NCBI RefSeq assembly: GCF_007655485.1
Contig: NZ_VJXQ01000007.1
Span: 20,706 to 79,261, forward strand
Source: Halobellus captivus
GTDB taxonomy: Archaea > Halobacteriota > Halobacteria > Halobacteriales > Haloferacaceae
Length of the DNA: 58,556 nt
Reading direction: 5' to 3'
Below, one piece after another: positions 34,160 to 42,071 of this stretch. The notes beneath the pieces were generated by a model that saw only the letters and a list, made by a program, of their open reading frames with translations, did not search any database and was not told the DNA's origin. Each line of letters starts with the position of its first letter. The stretch's first letter is position 1. Made by a program: the position numbers and the translations under genes.

Positions 34160-34325
34160 ACGGATAGGATCAGTTGCCCCACAATAAATCGTGCCCACCG
34201 GTGAACGAAGTCCGTATCTCATCGAAACCGTACGCATCGAGTGACACAGGCCTAACCGGGCCAGGCCGACTCCTCGGCGTCCGCATCGGGGTACTTTTTT
34301 ACCCAACCCAATATTCTCTGGTAGT

Positions 34326-35639
34326 ATGACTAGCGAATACTCACTTGAGGTCGGGACAGTCCGCGAGTATTTCGGCGCGATGGGGCCCTCCTGGGTCGCG
34401 GGGGCAATCGCCGCCGGTCCAGCGACGATGGCGAGTCTAATCACCGCGGGGGCGATCTTCGACTATCAACTCCTCTGGGTTGTCGTGCTCTCTGCCGTCG
34501 CTGGCACCCTAGCACAGTACCTCGCGATGCGGCTGGGGCTGCTTACTGAGCGGGGAATTGTCGGCGTCGTCGAGGACCATCTTGGAGAGACCTGGGCGTG
34601 GATCCTGGTCGCGGACGTCGTCATCGCGGCCGGTGTCGCCCAGCTCGTCATCATGAAGACGGTCGCTTCCGTTTCGGCGACGATCACTGGGATTGACCCA
34701 CGCCTCTGGGGCATTGCCTGGGGCGGCATCCTCGTTTTGGGTCTGGCCGGTCAGGGATACCGATTCGTCGAGCTCTTCGCGAAGCTGCTAGTCACCGCGG
34801 TCGTCCTGGCCTTCGTTGCCTCACTATTCGTCGTCTCGATCGACATCGGCCAGGCTACCCAGGGGTTGATACCGACGCTGCCCGGCGGCAGCGCACTGGT
34901 CGCTGCAGGCATCCTCGGGGGCGCGGTCCACATCACGCTTATCACCATGCACTCCTACACGATGCGAGCCCGGGGCTGGACGGAACGTGACTATGACCTC
35001 GCGACGGTGGATGTACTCGCGTCGATGCTCGTCGCGTTTGGCATCTACAGCATCGCCATCTTCCTTGTCACAGCGAGTACTCTGACCGATCCGGATCTGA
35101 CGACCGTCGGTGCAGCCCAAGCCCTCGGACCTCTGGTCGGCCCGGCCGCCAAGTGGCTGTTCCTGCTCGGTCTCGGCGCCGCTGCCGTCTCGACGCTCGG
35201 TGGCAACACCATCGTTCCGCCGTTCCTCGTTGCCGACAAACTTGGCTGGGGCACGACCGTCGAGGATACGCGGTACCGGGTGCTCCTCGCACTCTTTGCT
35301 GTGTTATCGGTGCCGGGTGCGTTCATCGGCGGTGAGGTTATCGGCCAGCTCGTCCTCGTTCTGGCTCTTGGCACGGTTGGCACGCCCTTCGCCATCGCCG
35401 TCGTCCTCTATCTGTTGAACGCTGAGAGTGTCGGCGCCTCGAACTCAACGCTCGCGAACCTCGGCGGGCTTGCCTTACTCGCCGTTTCGGGCGGCCTTGC
35501 GGCCAACTTCGTCAGGGAACAGATCGCGACCGGCCTCGATCTGCTTTCCGGACTCGTACTCATATTCGCGCTCGTTCTCGCTGCCGCGACGCTCGTCCTC
35601 TTTGGACAGTACGTCCGCGAGGAGGTGCCTCTAGCGTGA
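34326..35639 (+). CDS. Nramp-fold permease lacking the metal-binding motifs
   Basis: A 437-aa transporter with about eleven TM helices and an Nramp/SLC11 pattern (AGAIAAGPATMASLITAGA, TLAQYLAMRLGLLTERGIV, GQGYRFVELFAKLL). In Nramp metal carriers TM1 has DPGN and TM6 has MPH. Here TM1 reads AGPATMAS and TM6 reads VHITLITMHSY, so the metal ligands are missing. It starts divergently from thiR (166 bp) and leads the thiamine-locus operon, so the likely cargo is a thiamine precursor or a metal other than Mn/Fe (inference). Confidence 0.8.
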   Translation: MTSEYSLEVGTVREYFGAMGPSWVAGAIAAGPATMASLITAGAIFDYQLLWVVVLSAVAGTLAQYLAMRLGLLTERGIVGVVEDHLGETWAWILVADVVIAAGVAQLVIMKTVASVSATITGIDPRLWGIAWGGILVLGLAGQGYRFVELFAKLLVTAVVLAFVASLFVVSIDIGQATQGLIPTLPGGSALVAAGILGGAVHITLITMHSYTMRARGWTERDYDLATVDVLASMLVAFGIYSIAIFLVTASTLTDPDLTTVGAAQALGPLVGPAAKWLFLLGLGAAAVSTLGGNTIVPPFLVADKLGWGTTVEDTRYRVLLALFAVLSVPGAFIGGEVIGQLVLVLALGTVGTPFAIAVVLYLLNAESVGASNSTLANLGGLALLAVSGGLAANFVREQIATGLDLLSGLVLIFALVLAAATLVLFGQYVREEVPLA

Positions 35640-36187
35640 CTGGGCTTCCGTTCCCGTTGACCGGCTCGACGCTGATCGTCGGGCCGTCCCAGGCCGGAAA
35701 GACTCGTCTCACGGCCCGCGCCCTCGAGGCCTGGGTTGGACGGCATGGTACTGATGGGGTCGTGGTTCTGGAGTTCGCACCCGAACTAGAACGCGACGGC
35801 CAGATCCTTGGCGGTCGCTTGGACCGGTTCACTACTATTCCTGACGGTGTCTGGCACGGCGTCCTCGACGCGCATGCCCCCCGGGCGGAAGGGGCCGACG
35901 AGGCAGAATCGGCGACACTTGCGAAGGACAACGCCACCCGTGGTATCGAGGTTCTGGACACTGCCCCGGATCCAACCGCTGTCTTCGTCAACGACGCGAC
36001 CATCCCGCTCCAGCACACGTTCGTCGAGGTGGATACGCTCACAGGCTACTGCGACCGTGCGACATGTGCTGTTCTCAACGCGTTCGATTCCGACGAGCTT
36101 GGAACGGACGACCCGGTGTCACGTCAGGAACGGGCAGCACTGTCGGAACTCCGTTCTTGGGCGAATCGGACGATCGAACTGGACTGA
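35636..36187 (+). CDS. P-loop NTPase in the thiamine locus
   Basis: A 183-aa protein with Walker A GPSQAGKT at about residues 15-22 and a plausible Walker B (GVVVLEFAPELE). The GTG start overlaps the stop of the permease gene by 4 bp (GTGA), so the two are coupled. The ATP/GTP-binding fold is clear; the role is not. Such a small ATPase coupled to a secondary transporter may regulate it or handle the imported compound. I do not recognise a named family. Confidence 0.75.
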   Translation: MTGLPFPLTGSTLIVGPSQAGKTRLTARALEAWVGRHGTDGVVVLEFAPELERDGQILGGRLDRFTTIPDGVWHGVLDAHAPRAEGADEAESATLAKDNATRGIEVLDTAPDPTAVFVNDATIPLQHTFVEVDTLTGYCDRATCAVLNAFDSDELGTDDPVSRQERAALSELRSWANRTIELD

Positions 36188-36330
36188 CCGTCGGAACCGA
36201 AGCGGATCTATTGCATCGGTTCGATAGTGAAATCGCCGTCAACTACAGGTTTGGAGCCATTGACAACGTTCGAGATATAACTAACTAATATAGGCAAGTT
36301 ATATCCTCTCTCGGACGGTACGGCTCGCTA

Positions 36331-36990
36331 GTGCCATTCAGCGATACCCTTCTTGAGGCGGGACAGGATGTATGGGCGGCCCAGAAGGAGCACCCCTTCG
36401 TCCGCGAACTCGCGACCGGAACTCTCGACGAGGCGGCGTTCGAGCACTGGATCAAACAGGATTACCGCTACCTCCTGGACTACGCTCGGTTGTTCGCGAT
36501 TGCGGGCACGAAGGCCACCAACGAGAAGACGATGACGCACTTACTCGGCGTGGCCCACCAAGTGCTCGACCACGAAATGGATCTTCACCGTGGCTTAGCG
36601 GCCGATTACGGAATTTCCGACGGCGAGCTCGAAGCAGTCGAGAAGGCGCCCACATGCGTGGCCTACACAAATTTTTTGATCCGAACGGCGTACGAGGGCT
36701 CGATTGCGGAGATCGCGGCCGCACTGTACCCGTGCATGCAGGGCTACCTCGACGTCGGAGAGCATATGGCGTCGCTCGCCACCGACAAACACCGGTACAC
36801 ACCCTTCATCGAGATGTACACCAGTGACGAGTTCCGTGACGCGACAAGCTGGTGTCGCGACTTCGTTGACCGATGTGGCGAACAGTCTCCCGGTGAACAC
36901 GACGCTATGAGGGAGGCGTTTCTAACTAGCGCGAAGCTCGAGTATCGGTTCTGGGAGATGGCCTACACGCAAGAAGGGTGGGGTCTATGA
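36331..36990 (+). CDS. tenA: TenA family aminopyrimidine aminohydrolase, Cys type (TenA_C)
   Basis: A 219-aa protein. The active-site Cys is in ALYPCMQGYLDVG, with the conserved DYRYLLDYARL and EYRFWEMAY segments. TenA hydrolyses aminopyrimidine breakdown products of thiamine to HMP, feeding ThiD. GTG start at 36331, placed by family homology (FSDTLLEAGQDVWAAQKEHPFV). A TATA-like run (ATATAACTAACTAATATAGG) lies about 40-60 bp upstream. Translationally coupled to the second TenA gene. Confidence 0.92.
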   Translation: MPFSDTLLEAGQDVWAAQKEHPFVRELATGTLDEAAFEHWIKQDYRYLLDYARLFAIAGTKATNEKTMTHLLGVAHQVLDHEMDLHRGLAADYGISDGELEAVEKAPTCVAYTNFLIRTAYEGSIAEIAAALYPCMQGYLDVGEHMASLATDKHRYTPFIEMYTSDEFRDATSWCRDFVDRCGEQSPGEHDAMREAFLTSAKLEYRFWEMAYTQEGWGL

Positions 36991-37724
36991 CGGACGTCCC
37001 CGATAGCTACGACGACTACCGGGCCACCGTCAGCGACCCCCGGTTCACTGACTGGCTGCGGGAGCGTGCCGAACCCGACTGGACGAACGCCGTCGATCAT
37101 CGGTTCACCCGTGAGATCGGTAGTGGCGCGCTCTCCGAGACGGTCTTCGCCGACTACCTCATCCAGGACTATGCGTTCGTGGACGTCCTCGTGAGTACGT
37201 TCGGCTTCGCAGTGGCCCAAGCACCCGATGTCTCAGCGAAGCGTGCGCACGTCAAATTTCTCGACACCCTGACTGACGAGGAAAACGATTACTTCGAGCG
37301 TTCCTTCGACGCGCTCGGCGTCGACGACGCCCGGTGGGACCAGCCAGAACTGTCCACGACCACAGCCGCGTTCGTCGACTTTCTCGGTCGTACTGCCCGC
37401 GAGGGCGGCTACGCCGAAACACTCGCAGCCATTGTTCCAGCCGAGTGGATCTACGCCGAGTGGGCGACACGCGAAGCTTCAATCCACGAAGCGACGGCCG
37501 GACTTCCGTTCTACTTCGCCGACTGGATAGAGCTGCACGCAAACCCCTCTTTCGAGGAGTTCGTGACCTGGCTCCGTTGCCAGTTGGACGCTTATGGCCC
37601 GACGGTCTCTCCTGGACGGGAACGGGAGATCGAGCGAATCTTCTGCCGGACCGTCGACCTCGAAGTTGCTTTCTTTGACGACGCCTACGCGGCCGTTGAG
37701 ACCGACGGGGAGGGTAGACAGTAA
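36987..37724 (+). CDS. TenA-like protein of the non-Cys (TenA_E) type
   Basis: A 245-aa TenA paralogue. The position of the catalytic Cys is Ala (IVPAEWIYAEWATREAS), and the adjacent Glu residues match the TenA_E subgroup, which acts on a formylamino precursor upstream of TenA_C in thiamine salvage. It overlaps the first tenA by 4 bp (ATGA at 36987); the earlier GTG at 36978 is less likely. Having TenA_E and TenA_C side by side gives both steps of aminopyrimidine salvage in one operon. Confidence 0.88.
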   Translation: MTDVPDSYDDYRATVSDPRFTDWLRERAEPDWTNAVDHRFTREIGSGALSETVFADYLIQDYAFVDVLVSTFGFAVAQAPDVSAKRAHVKFLDTLTDEENDYFERSFDALGVDDARWDQPELSTTTAAFVDFLGRTAREGGYAETLAAIVPAEWIYAEWATREASIHEATAGLPFYFADWIELHANPSFEEFVTWLRCQLDAYGPTVSPGREREIERIFCRTVDLEVAFFDDAYAAVETDGEGRQ

Positions 37725-39244
37725 TGGTTTCAACAGCTGTCGCACTCACCGCTGTCGTGCTCACAGTACTGACCGTTACCGCTTTCGGCCTATTAGCGGC
37801 TCGCGGCCGGGTTCGATCCGTCGAGGATTATATTTCCGCCCGCGACTCAGCCGGTCCTGGAACCCTCACCGCTACGATCATCGCGTCGATGATGGGCGTC
37901 TGGATACTGTTCAGCCCTGCCGAGGCCGGGGCTGCCTTCGGCGGGCTCCCGGCCATCCTCGGATACGCAATCGGGAGTGCGGTTCCGCTCCTCCTGTTCA
38001 TTCCAGTTGGCACACGCATCCGTGCCATTGTTCCGGCCGGCCACTCACTCACCGAATTCGCGTACGCTCGCTTCGGGACCGGAATGTACCTGTTCGTGCT
38101 CGTCGTGTCCGTGTTCTACATGTTCATCTTCCTCGCGGCCGAGATGACGGGGATTGCCGGCGCCCTCTCACTCGTCATCGGGATCCCCCAGTGGCAGACG
38201 GCCCTGCTCGTAGGCGGATTCGTCTTGATATACACGGCTTACGGGGGACTCGTGGCGAGCATCGTCACCGATACCGTCCAGACGCTCGTCCTGCTCCCGC
38301 TGCTCGCCCTCGGTTTCGGTGGCGCCGTGCTCGCGTTGGGCGGAACCGGTGAAATACACGCTGCAGCGATCGCCACGGACGCGCCATTGCTGGATCCGAC
38401 GTTCGGTCCCGGGCTAAAGTTCGGCGTGTACGTTGCCTTCGCCATCCTCGGTGCGAATATGCTGAACCAGGGGATGTGGCAGCGCGTCTACGCTGCCAAC
38501 GGCGAATCGTCGCTTCGGTGGGGATTCGGCGTCGCGGCCGTCGTAGTCGTTCCAATGATTCTGCTAGCCGGCTTGTTCGGTATCGCTGCGGCCGCTCTCG
38601 GCCTGACCGACTCCGGCGGTGCCAGTATCGCGTTCTTCCTCGTCCTCGAGTCAGCCTTCCCGAGTTGGGTAACGCTCGCGGTCGTCGTCCTCGCGGTCCT
38701 GCTCGTGATGAGTTCCGCGGACACGATGTTCAATGCCATCGCGAGCGTCGTCACCGCCGATCTCGCGCGGCTGCTCGACCAGCCAACCCAGCGGTCGTTG
38801 TGGGTGGGTGGACGCGCCCTCACCGGGATCGTCGGGATCGGCGCGATTGTCATCGGTTCGCAAGGGTATAGCGTGCTTGAACTGTTCCTGACGGCAGACC
38901 TGCTCGCGGCTGGAATTTTTGTCCCGTTTCTCGCCGGCCTGTATTCCGAGCGGCTTTCAGGAGCTGGGGCTATTGTCTCGAGTCTGGGTGGGCTTGTGGT
39001 CGGTGTCGCCTACTTCCCGCTCCTGCGTGGACCGGTCGCGTCGATTCCGAGGCTTGGCCCGCTGCTGCCCGCACCCGAGTTTCTACCCGCTTTTGTCGGG
39101 GCGACTGTCGTGTCAACCGGCGGGACGATTCTCGCTATTGCCCTCTGGGACGCCGACGTCGACCTCTCCAGCGTGGATCGTGATATCCGGAGCTTGGATG
39201 AACCGGTCGCCGATGGGGGTCCGAACGGGGGGGAAAACCAATGA
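37724..39244 (+). CDS. Sodium:solute symporter (SSS), probable thiamine-precursor importer (ThiV-like)
   Basis: A 506-aa SSS/SLC5 family transporter with about 13 TM helices; the RVRSVEDYISARDSAGPG start, GGLPAILGYAIGSAVP and YTAYGGLVASIVTDTVQT segments are typical. It begins 1 bp into the stop of the TenA_E gene and overlaps the 47-aa gene after it by 4 bp. SSS proteins clustered with tenA and under thiamine control have been predicted as HMP or thiamine-precursor carriers (ThiV); applying that name here rests on context. Confidence 0.88.
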   Translation: MVSTAVALTAVVLTVLTVTAFGLLAARGRVRSVEDYISARDSAGPGTLTATIIASMMGVWILFSPAEAGAAFGGLPAILGYAIGSAVPLLLFIPVGTRIRAIVPAGHSLTEFAYARFGTGMYLFVLVVSVFYMFIFLAAEMTGIAGALSLVIGIPQWQTALLVGGFVLIYTAYGGLVASIVTDTVQTLVLLPLLALGFGGAVLALGGTGEIHAAAIATDAPLLDPTFGPGLKFGVYVAFAILGANMLNQGMWQRVYAANGESSLRWGFGVAAVVVVPMILLAGLFGIAAAALGLTDSGGASIAFFLVLESAFPSWVTLAVVVLAVLLVMSSADTMFNAIASVVTADLARLLDQPTQRSLWVGGRALTGIVGIGAIVIGSQGYSVLELFLTADLLAAGIFVPFLAGLYSERLSGAGAIVSSLGGLVVGVAYFPLLRGPVASIPRLGPLLPAPEFLPAFVGATVVSTGGTILAIALWDADVDLSSVDRDIRSLDEPVADGGPNGGENQ

Positions 39245-39384
39245 CTCCGTCGGTCATGGCTGTGTTCGGTCTTGCGATCGGTCCGACCGGCTTTTCGGTA
39301 CTCGTGTGGGGCGCTATACTCGTCGTCGTACTCGTGTTCATCTTCATCGTCAGAGCGTTGATTCTGGACACCCAGCGAACCTGA
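39241..39384 (+). CDS. 47-aa symporter accessory protein
   Basis: A single-TM peptide (VLVWGAILVVVLVFIFIV helix, charged C-terminus RALILDTQRT). The ATG overlaps the symporter stop codon by 4 bp (ATGA). Small TM proteins coupled to SSS symporters are known as accessory subunits needed for transport or stability, as in other SSS pairs. Last gene of the thiamine operon; nothing coding follows until the convergent gene at 39530. Confidence 0.75.
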   Translation: MTPSVMAVFGLAIGPTGFSVLVWGAILVVVLVFIFIVRALILDTQRT

Positions 39385-39529
39385 CTCGGACGCCCACGGT
39401 GTGTACGAGTCGAACTACTTTCCGGGATACTCAGCGCGAATATAAAAAGTGGGTGAAATAGCAGGTACGCATCCGCCATGCAGCAGAGTCGCTGACACCT
39501 ATCACCGACTGAGGGTTACAACTAAACCA

Positions 39530-39925
39530 CTACGCCAAATGTGACACCTCTTCTGGTTCCTCGATGTCGTCGAATTCTCCGCGCTCGACAGGTTCCCAGT
39601 CCTCACCCGGATCCGGACTCCACCAATCGACCTCGTAGGCGCCCGGTGCGCCGAAGATCTTTACGCGCGCTGATCCATCGGGCAGGTCGCGACGCAGTTT
39701 CTCGTCGACGTGGAGATTCCAGGTCGTGGCGGTATCGAAGCAGGCGAGCACGGCCTCCTCGTAGCCGCGTGTCTCTCGGGATTCCTGGAGTTCGACCTGG
39801 GTGTTGCAGTTCTTGCAGAACACCCCCTCGAAGGGGATGTGAGTGAAGACCTCCTGCCCGCAGACGGGACACCAGAGGAACTCGAACAGTGCCTCACTGT
39901 GTCGGTCAAGTACTTCGAGACTCAT
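39530..39925 (-). CDS. Zinc-ribbon haloarchaeal protein (DUF7567-like)
   Basis: A 131-aa protein: zinc ribbon at about 18-42 (CPVCGQEVFTHIPFEGVFCKNC, in two halves) and a beta domain (VKIFGAPGAYEVDWWSPDPG). It ends in FDDIEEPEEVSHLA; a very similar ending (DDVEEPADVFHLT) survives as a remnant at 47970-48044. Function unknown; the DUF number is from memory. I use the ATG at 39925. A leader palindrome lies at 39948. Confidence 0.75.
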   Translation of the reverse strand: MSLEVLDRHSEALFEFLWCPVCGQEVFTHIPFEGVFCKNCNTQVELQESRETRGYEEAVLACFDTATTWNLHVDEKLRRDLPDGSARVKIFGAPGAYEVDWWSPDPGEDWEPVERGEFDDIEEPEEVSHLA

Positions 39926-39947
39926 TTGTTGACTCACCCGGTCGTCC

Positions 39948-39979
39948 CGGGCCACCACCTCGTGCCCGGCCGAAAAAAC
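39948..39979 (-). promoter_or_regulatory. Leader palindrome element, variant
   Basis: GGGC...GCCC arms (GGGCCACCACCTCGTGCCC) followed by GGCCG and six A on the plus strand. Same order of parts as the CCCCT/AGGGG copies but different arm sequence; start codon 23 bp away. Confidence 0.55.
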
Positions 39980-39999
39980 AGCGCCCAGCGCTCACCCAC

Positions 40000-40365
40000 T
40001 CACCGCTCGCCGCCGTAGACGATGCGGGAGGGGGCTTCGTATCCACAGTCGGGGCAGTCGTACCATCGCTGGATTTTCGCCCCGTCTGCTGCCTTCTCGC
40101 CGACGCGAACGTCGTCGTTCGGACACTCCGGGCAGCTGAGGTCCGGTGCGGGCCGCTTCCGGAGCTCGTCACGGAACGACGTCGCGTCCTTTGTCTCGTA
40201 TCCCCGCGACCACACTGGATAGCCGTCGACGAGAATCACTCCGCGCCATTTGTACCGGTAGGAATCCGGCGCTCGATGCAGGACGGCTCGCGCACCGGTC
40301 TCGGTGTTCCGATACGCGAGCGTCGGCGAGCGGCTCTCGCGTCGCCAGTTGGTGATCCTGGGCAT
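40000..40365 (-). CDS. Zinc-ribbon haloarchaeal protein (DUF7568-like)
   Basis: A 121-aa protein: beta-rich N-terminus (SYRYKWRGVILVDGYPVWSRG) and a C-terminal zinc ribbon with CPECPNDDVR and CPDCGYEAPS. Found in haloarchaeal genomes next to the DUF7567-like gene, as here; the DUF number is from memory. It begins 3 bp after the stop of the 163-aa gene upstream, so the two probably form one transcript. Confidence 0.75.
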   Translation of the reverse strand: MPRITNWRRESRSPTLAYRNTETGARAVLHRAPDSYRYKWRGVILVDGYPVWSRGYETKDATSFRDELRKRPAPDLSCPECPNDDVRVGEKAADGAKIQRWYDCPDCGYEAPSRIVYGGER

Positions 40366-40368
40366 TGT

Positions 40369-40860
40369 TTAGAAATGCACGTCAGCGGGTACGATCCAGA
40401 GCTCTTCACTCTCCTCGAGGAGTCGATCCAGCTGTCCACGGTGGCGAATGCCGGTTCCGTGTTCGGTGTACAGGAAGATCGTCGGGCCGTCGTACGCACC
40501 GACCTGGTGGAAGGCGTGCCGGGCGAGGTCCTCGTCGCGCATGATCTCCTCGTCGGAGAGCTCGTCGATGGCCTCCTTCACCCGATCGAGATTACGCTCG
40601 AACTCTTCCTTCGTCGCCTCCCAGCCACGCTCGAGCAGGTTTTCGCCGTCATCGGAGTCGACGGGGGCTGCAGTCGGGAGCTCACCCCATCGCGCCTTCC
40701 CTGCAACGGACGTGTCCTCCTCGTCGAAGGTCACAAAATAGTCGAATACTGCGCAGGAAGACGGCTCAGCGCCAGTTAACCGATTGAACACTGTTTTCCC
40801 TGTCGCTAATGCTTCGTTTTCTGTCGATGCCTCTACGAGCGCGTAGATAACCATATGCAT
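40369..40860 (-). CDS. Haloarchaeal protein of unknown function, full-length paralogue of 43515-43724
   Basis: A 163-aa protein starting MHMVIYALVEASTENEALAT, then an acidic helical middle and a beta C-terminus (PTIFLYTEHGTGIRH). The first 45 residues are clearly paralogous to the short gene at 43515-43724 (MHMVIYTLVEESTHDDAVAT, GKTVFDRLVGA). I see no catalytic motif. Start ATG 40860; ATG 40854 is an alternative. Leader variant at 40898. Confidence 0.75.
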   Translation of the reverse strand: MHMVIYALVEASTENEALATGKTVFNRLTGAEPSSCAVFDYFVTFDEEDTSVAGKARWGELPTAAPVDSDDGENLLERGWEATKEEFERNLDRVKEAIDELSDEEIMRDEDLARHAFHQVGAYDGPTIFLYTEHGTGIRHRGQLDRLLEESEELWIVPADVHF

Positions 40861-40897
40861 CTGAACCACTCTAACGCTCGTCGGTACGGTCACCGAC

Positions 40898-40926
40898 GCG
40901 CGCCACTCTCTCGCTGGCGCGAATAG
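40898..40926 (-). promoter_or_regulatory. Leader palindrome element, variant
   Basis: Arms GCGCCA and TGGCGC around CTCTCTCGC, followed by GAATAGA on the plus strand; start codon 38 bp away. Confidence 0.5.
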
Positions 40927-41051
40927 ACGACTACTGGAGAAGGCGATGATTCAGATTATTTCACGAAACAGGTCTCCCATCCTGTATCAGTGGGGGCGGA
41001 TTCGTTCAATACAGCCAATCCCTCGACAATTTAGGGACACTTTCGACATTC

Positions 41052-41888
41052 TCAGGCGCTGTACGCGTACCAGAGTAGCACCATCCCGAACAGTCCGAAC
41101 ATCGCTCCTGCGTACAACGCAACAACCTGTCCATCTCCCGGCGGGAGAAGCAGCCAGAGAACTGGACCTATGGCTACCATACCGAGTCCGAACAGTACAG
41201 TGATAAGTCGCTCAGTTCGATCCGTCGTCGATCGTTCCCCGCTCGAAGTGCCGAAATCCTCCTCAATCAGATTCGAAACGATATTGAGATACCTAGACGG
41301 GAGGCATATGATACGGGGTGCAGTCGGAACCCCTCGTGTATACGAGAGCCAACAGACGGCGAATGTACCCACAGAAACTGTCCGAAATGCGTTTACTGCG
41401 TCGAGCGGAACTTCTGTATCGTCGACGACGAGTGTTTTCCCCGGTCGGTCAACATACCCACTCGTTGGAAACCCAGCAGTAAGGATAACCGGCACCCAGC
41501 TGGCGATGAAGACCGCAAACGGTGCCACGGGATGTAACTGTGCGCTTCCAAGGAGGACGAGTGCCCCTACTACACTCCCGATGATGAATCCTCGTAGCGA
41601 GAATCGGCTCCACAATGGGTCAATGAGATTTGTAGCGAGCAATGCCGGAAAATAGCGACGAGCTAACAGCGCGAGAATTGCGAAGACGACAACTCCGATT
41701 GCCCGAGCGAAGTTACCATCCAGCAACGCCGATCCGACCAAGTAAAGCAGTAGTCCTCCGGCCAGGATAGCGATGCCACCGAAGATGCTGGGCCCCACAT
41801 ACGCGAGAGTCTGTAAGAGGGGTGAATCCATCACGTCAAGTTCCCAACTTACTGTGGCGTCCTCTGTATCGGAAGTAGCCTGTACCAT
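41052..41888 (-). CDS. Polytopic membrane protein with PH-like central domain
   Basis: A 278-aa protein: about four TM helices in residues 25-145, a soluble beta-rich stretch (TLVVDDTEVPLDAVNAFRTV) as in PH-like inserts, and two C-terminal helices. Similar in plan to the 470-aa protein at 26787 but not a close copy. Start ATG 41888. No operon partner: the TnpB element lies upstream and the 163-aa gene downstream. Function unknown. Confidence 0.7.
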   Translation of the reverse strand: MVQATSDTEDATVSWELDVMDSPLLQTLAYVGPSIFGGIAILAGGLLLYLVGSALLDGNFARAIGVVVFAILALLARRYFPALLATNLIDPLWSRFSLRGFIIGSVVGALVLLGSAQLHPVAPFAVFIASWVPVILTAGFPTSGYVDRPGKTLVVDDTEVPLDAVNAFRTVSVGTFAVCWLSYTRGVPTAPRIICLPSRYLNIVSNLIEEDFGTSSGERSTTDRTERLITVLFGLGMVAIGPVLWLLLPPGDGQVVALYAGAMFGLFGMVLLWYAYSA

Positions 41889-42071
41889 TATTTCACCACT
41901 AAGAATCGTGCTCGTAGAACTAAACGCACTACCGATGAAAACCTTCGGATGAGCAGGTCATTCACCCTAACTGGAAAATCAAAGTTTGCCACGTCTTCGT
42001 CAAACGTAACGTATTGACGTCCACCTCGATCTGAGGCTCCTCCACGCTGGACACTGGTCCACGGGAGTGAC
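41889..42071 (-). other. 3' flank of tnpB, possible right end and omega-RNA
   Basis: 183 bp without coding character directly after the tnpB stop. In IS200/IS605-type elements the guide (omega) RNA is made from the end of tnpB and the right end. A segment near 41945-41960 reads, on the minus strand, GTGAATGACCTGCTCATCCG, similar in feel to haloarchaeal right ends, but I cannot define the boundary or a target site here. Confidence 0.35.

Noticed and set aside
39437-39450. AATATAAAAA box that looks like a plus-strand promoter
   Set aside because: No plus-strand gene follows; the next genes are on the minus strand, and the only ORF after it is five codons long.
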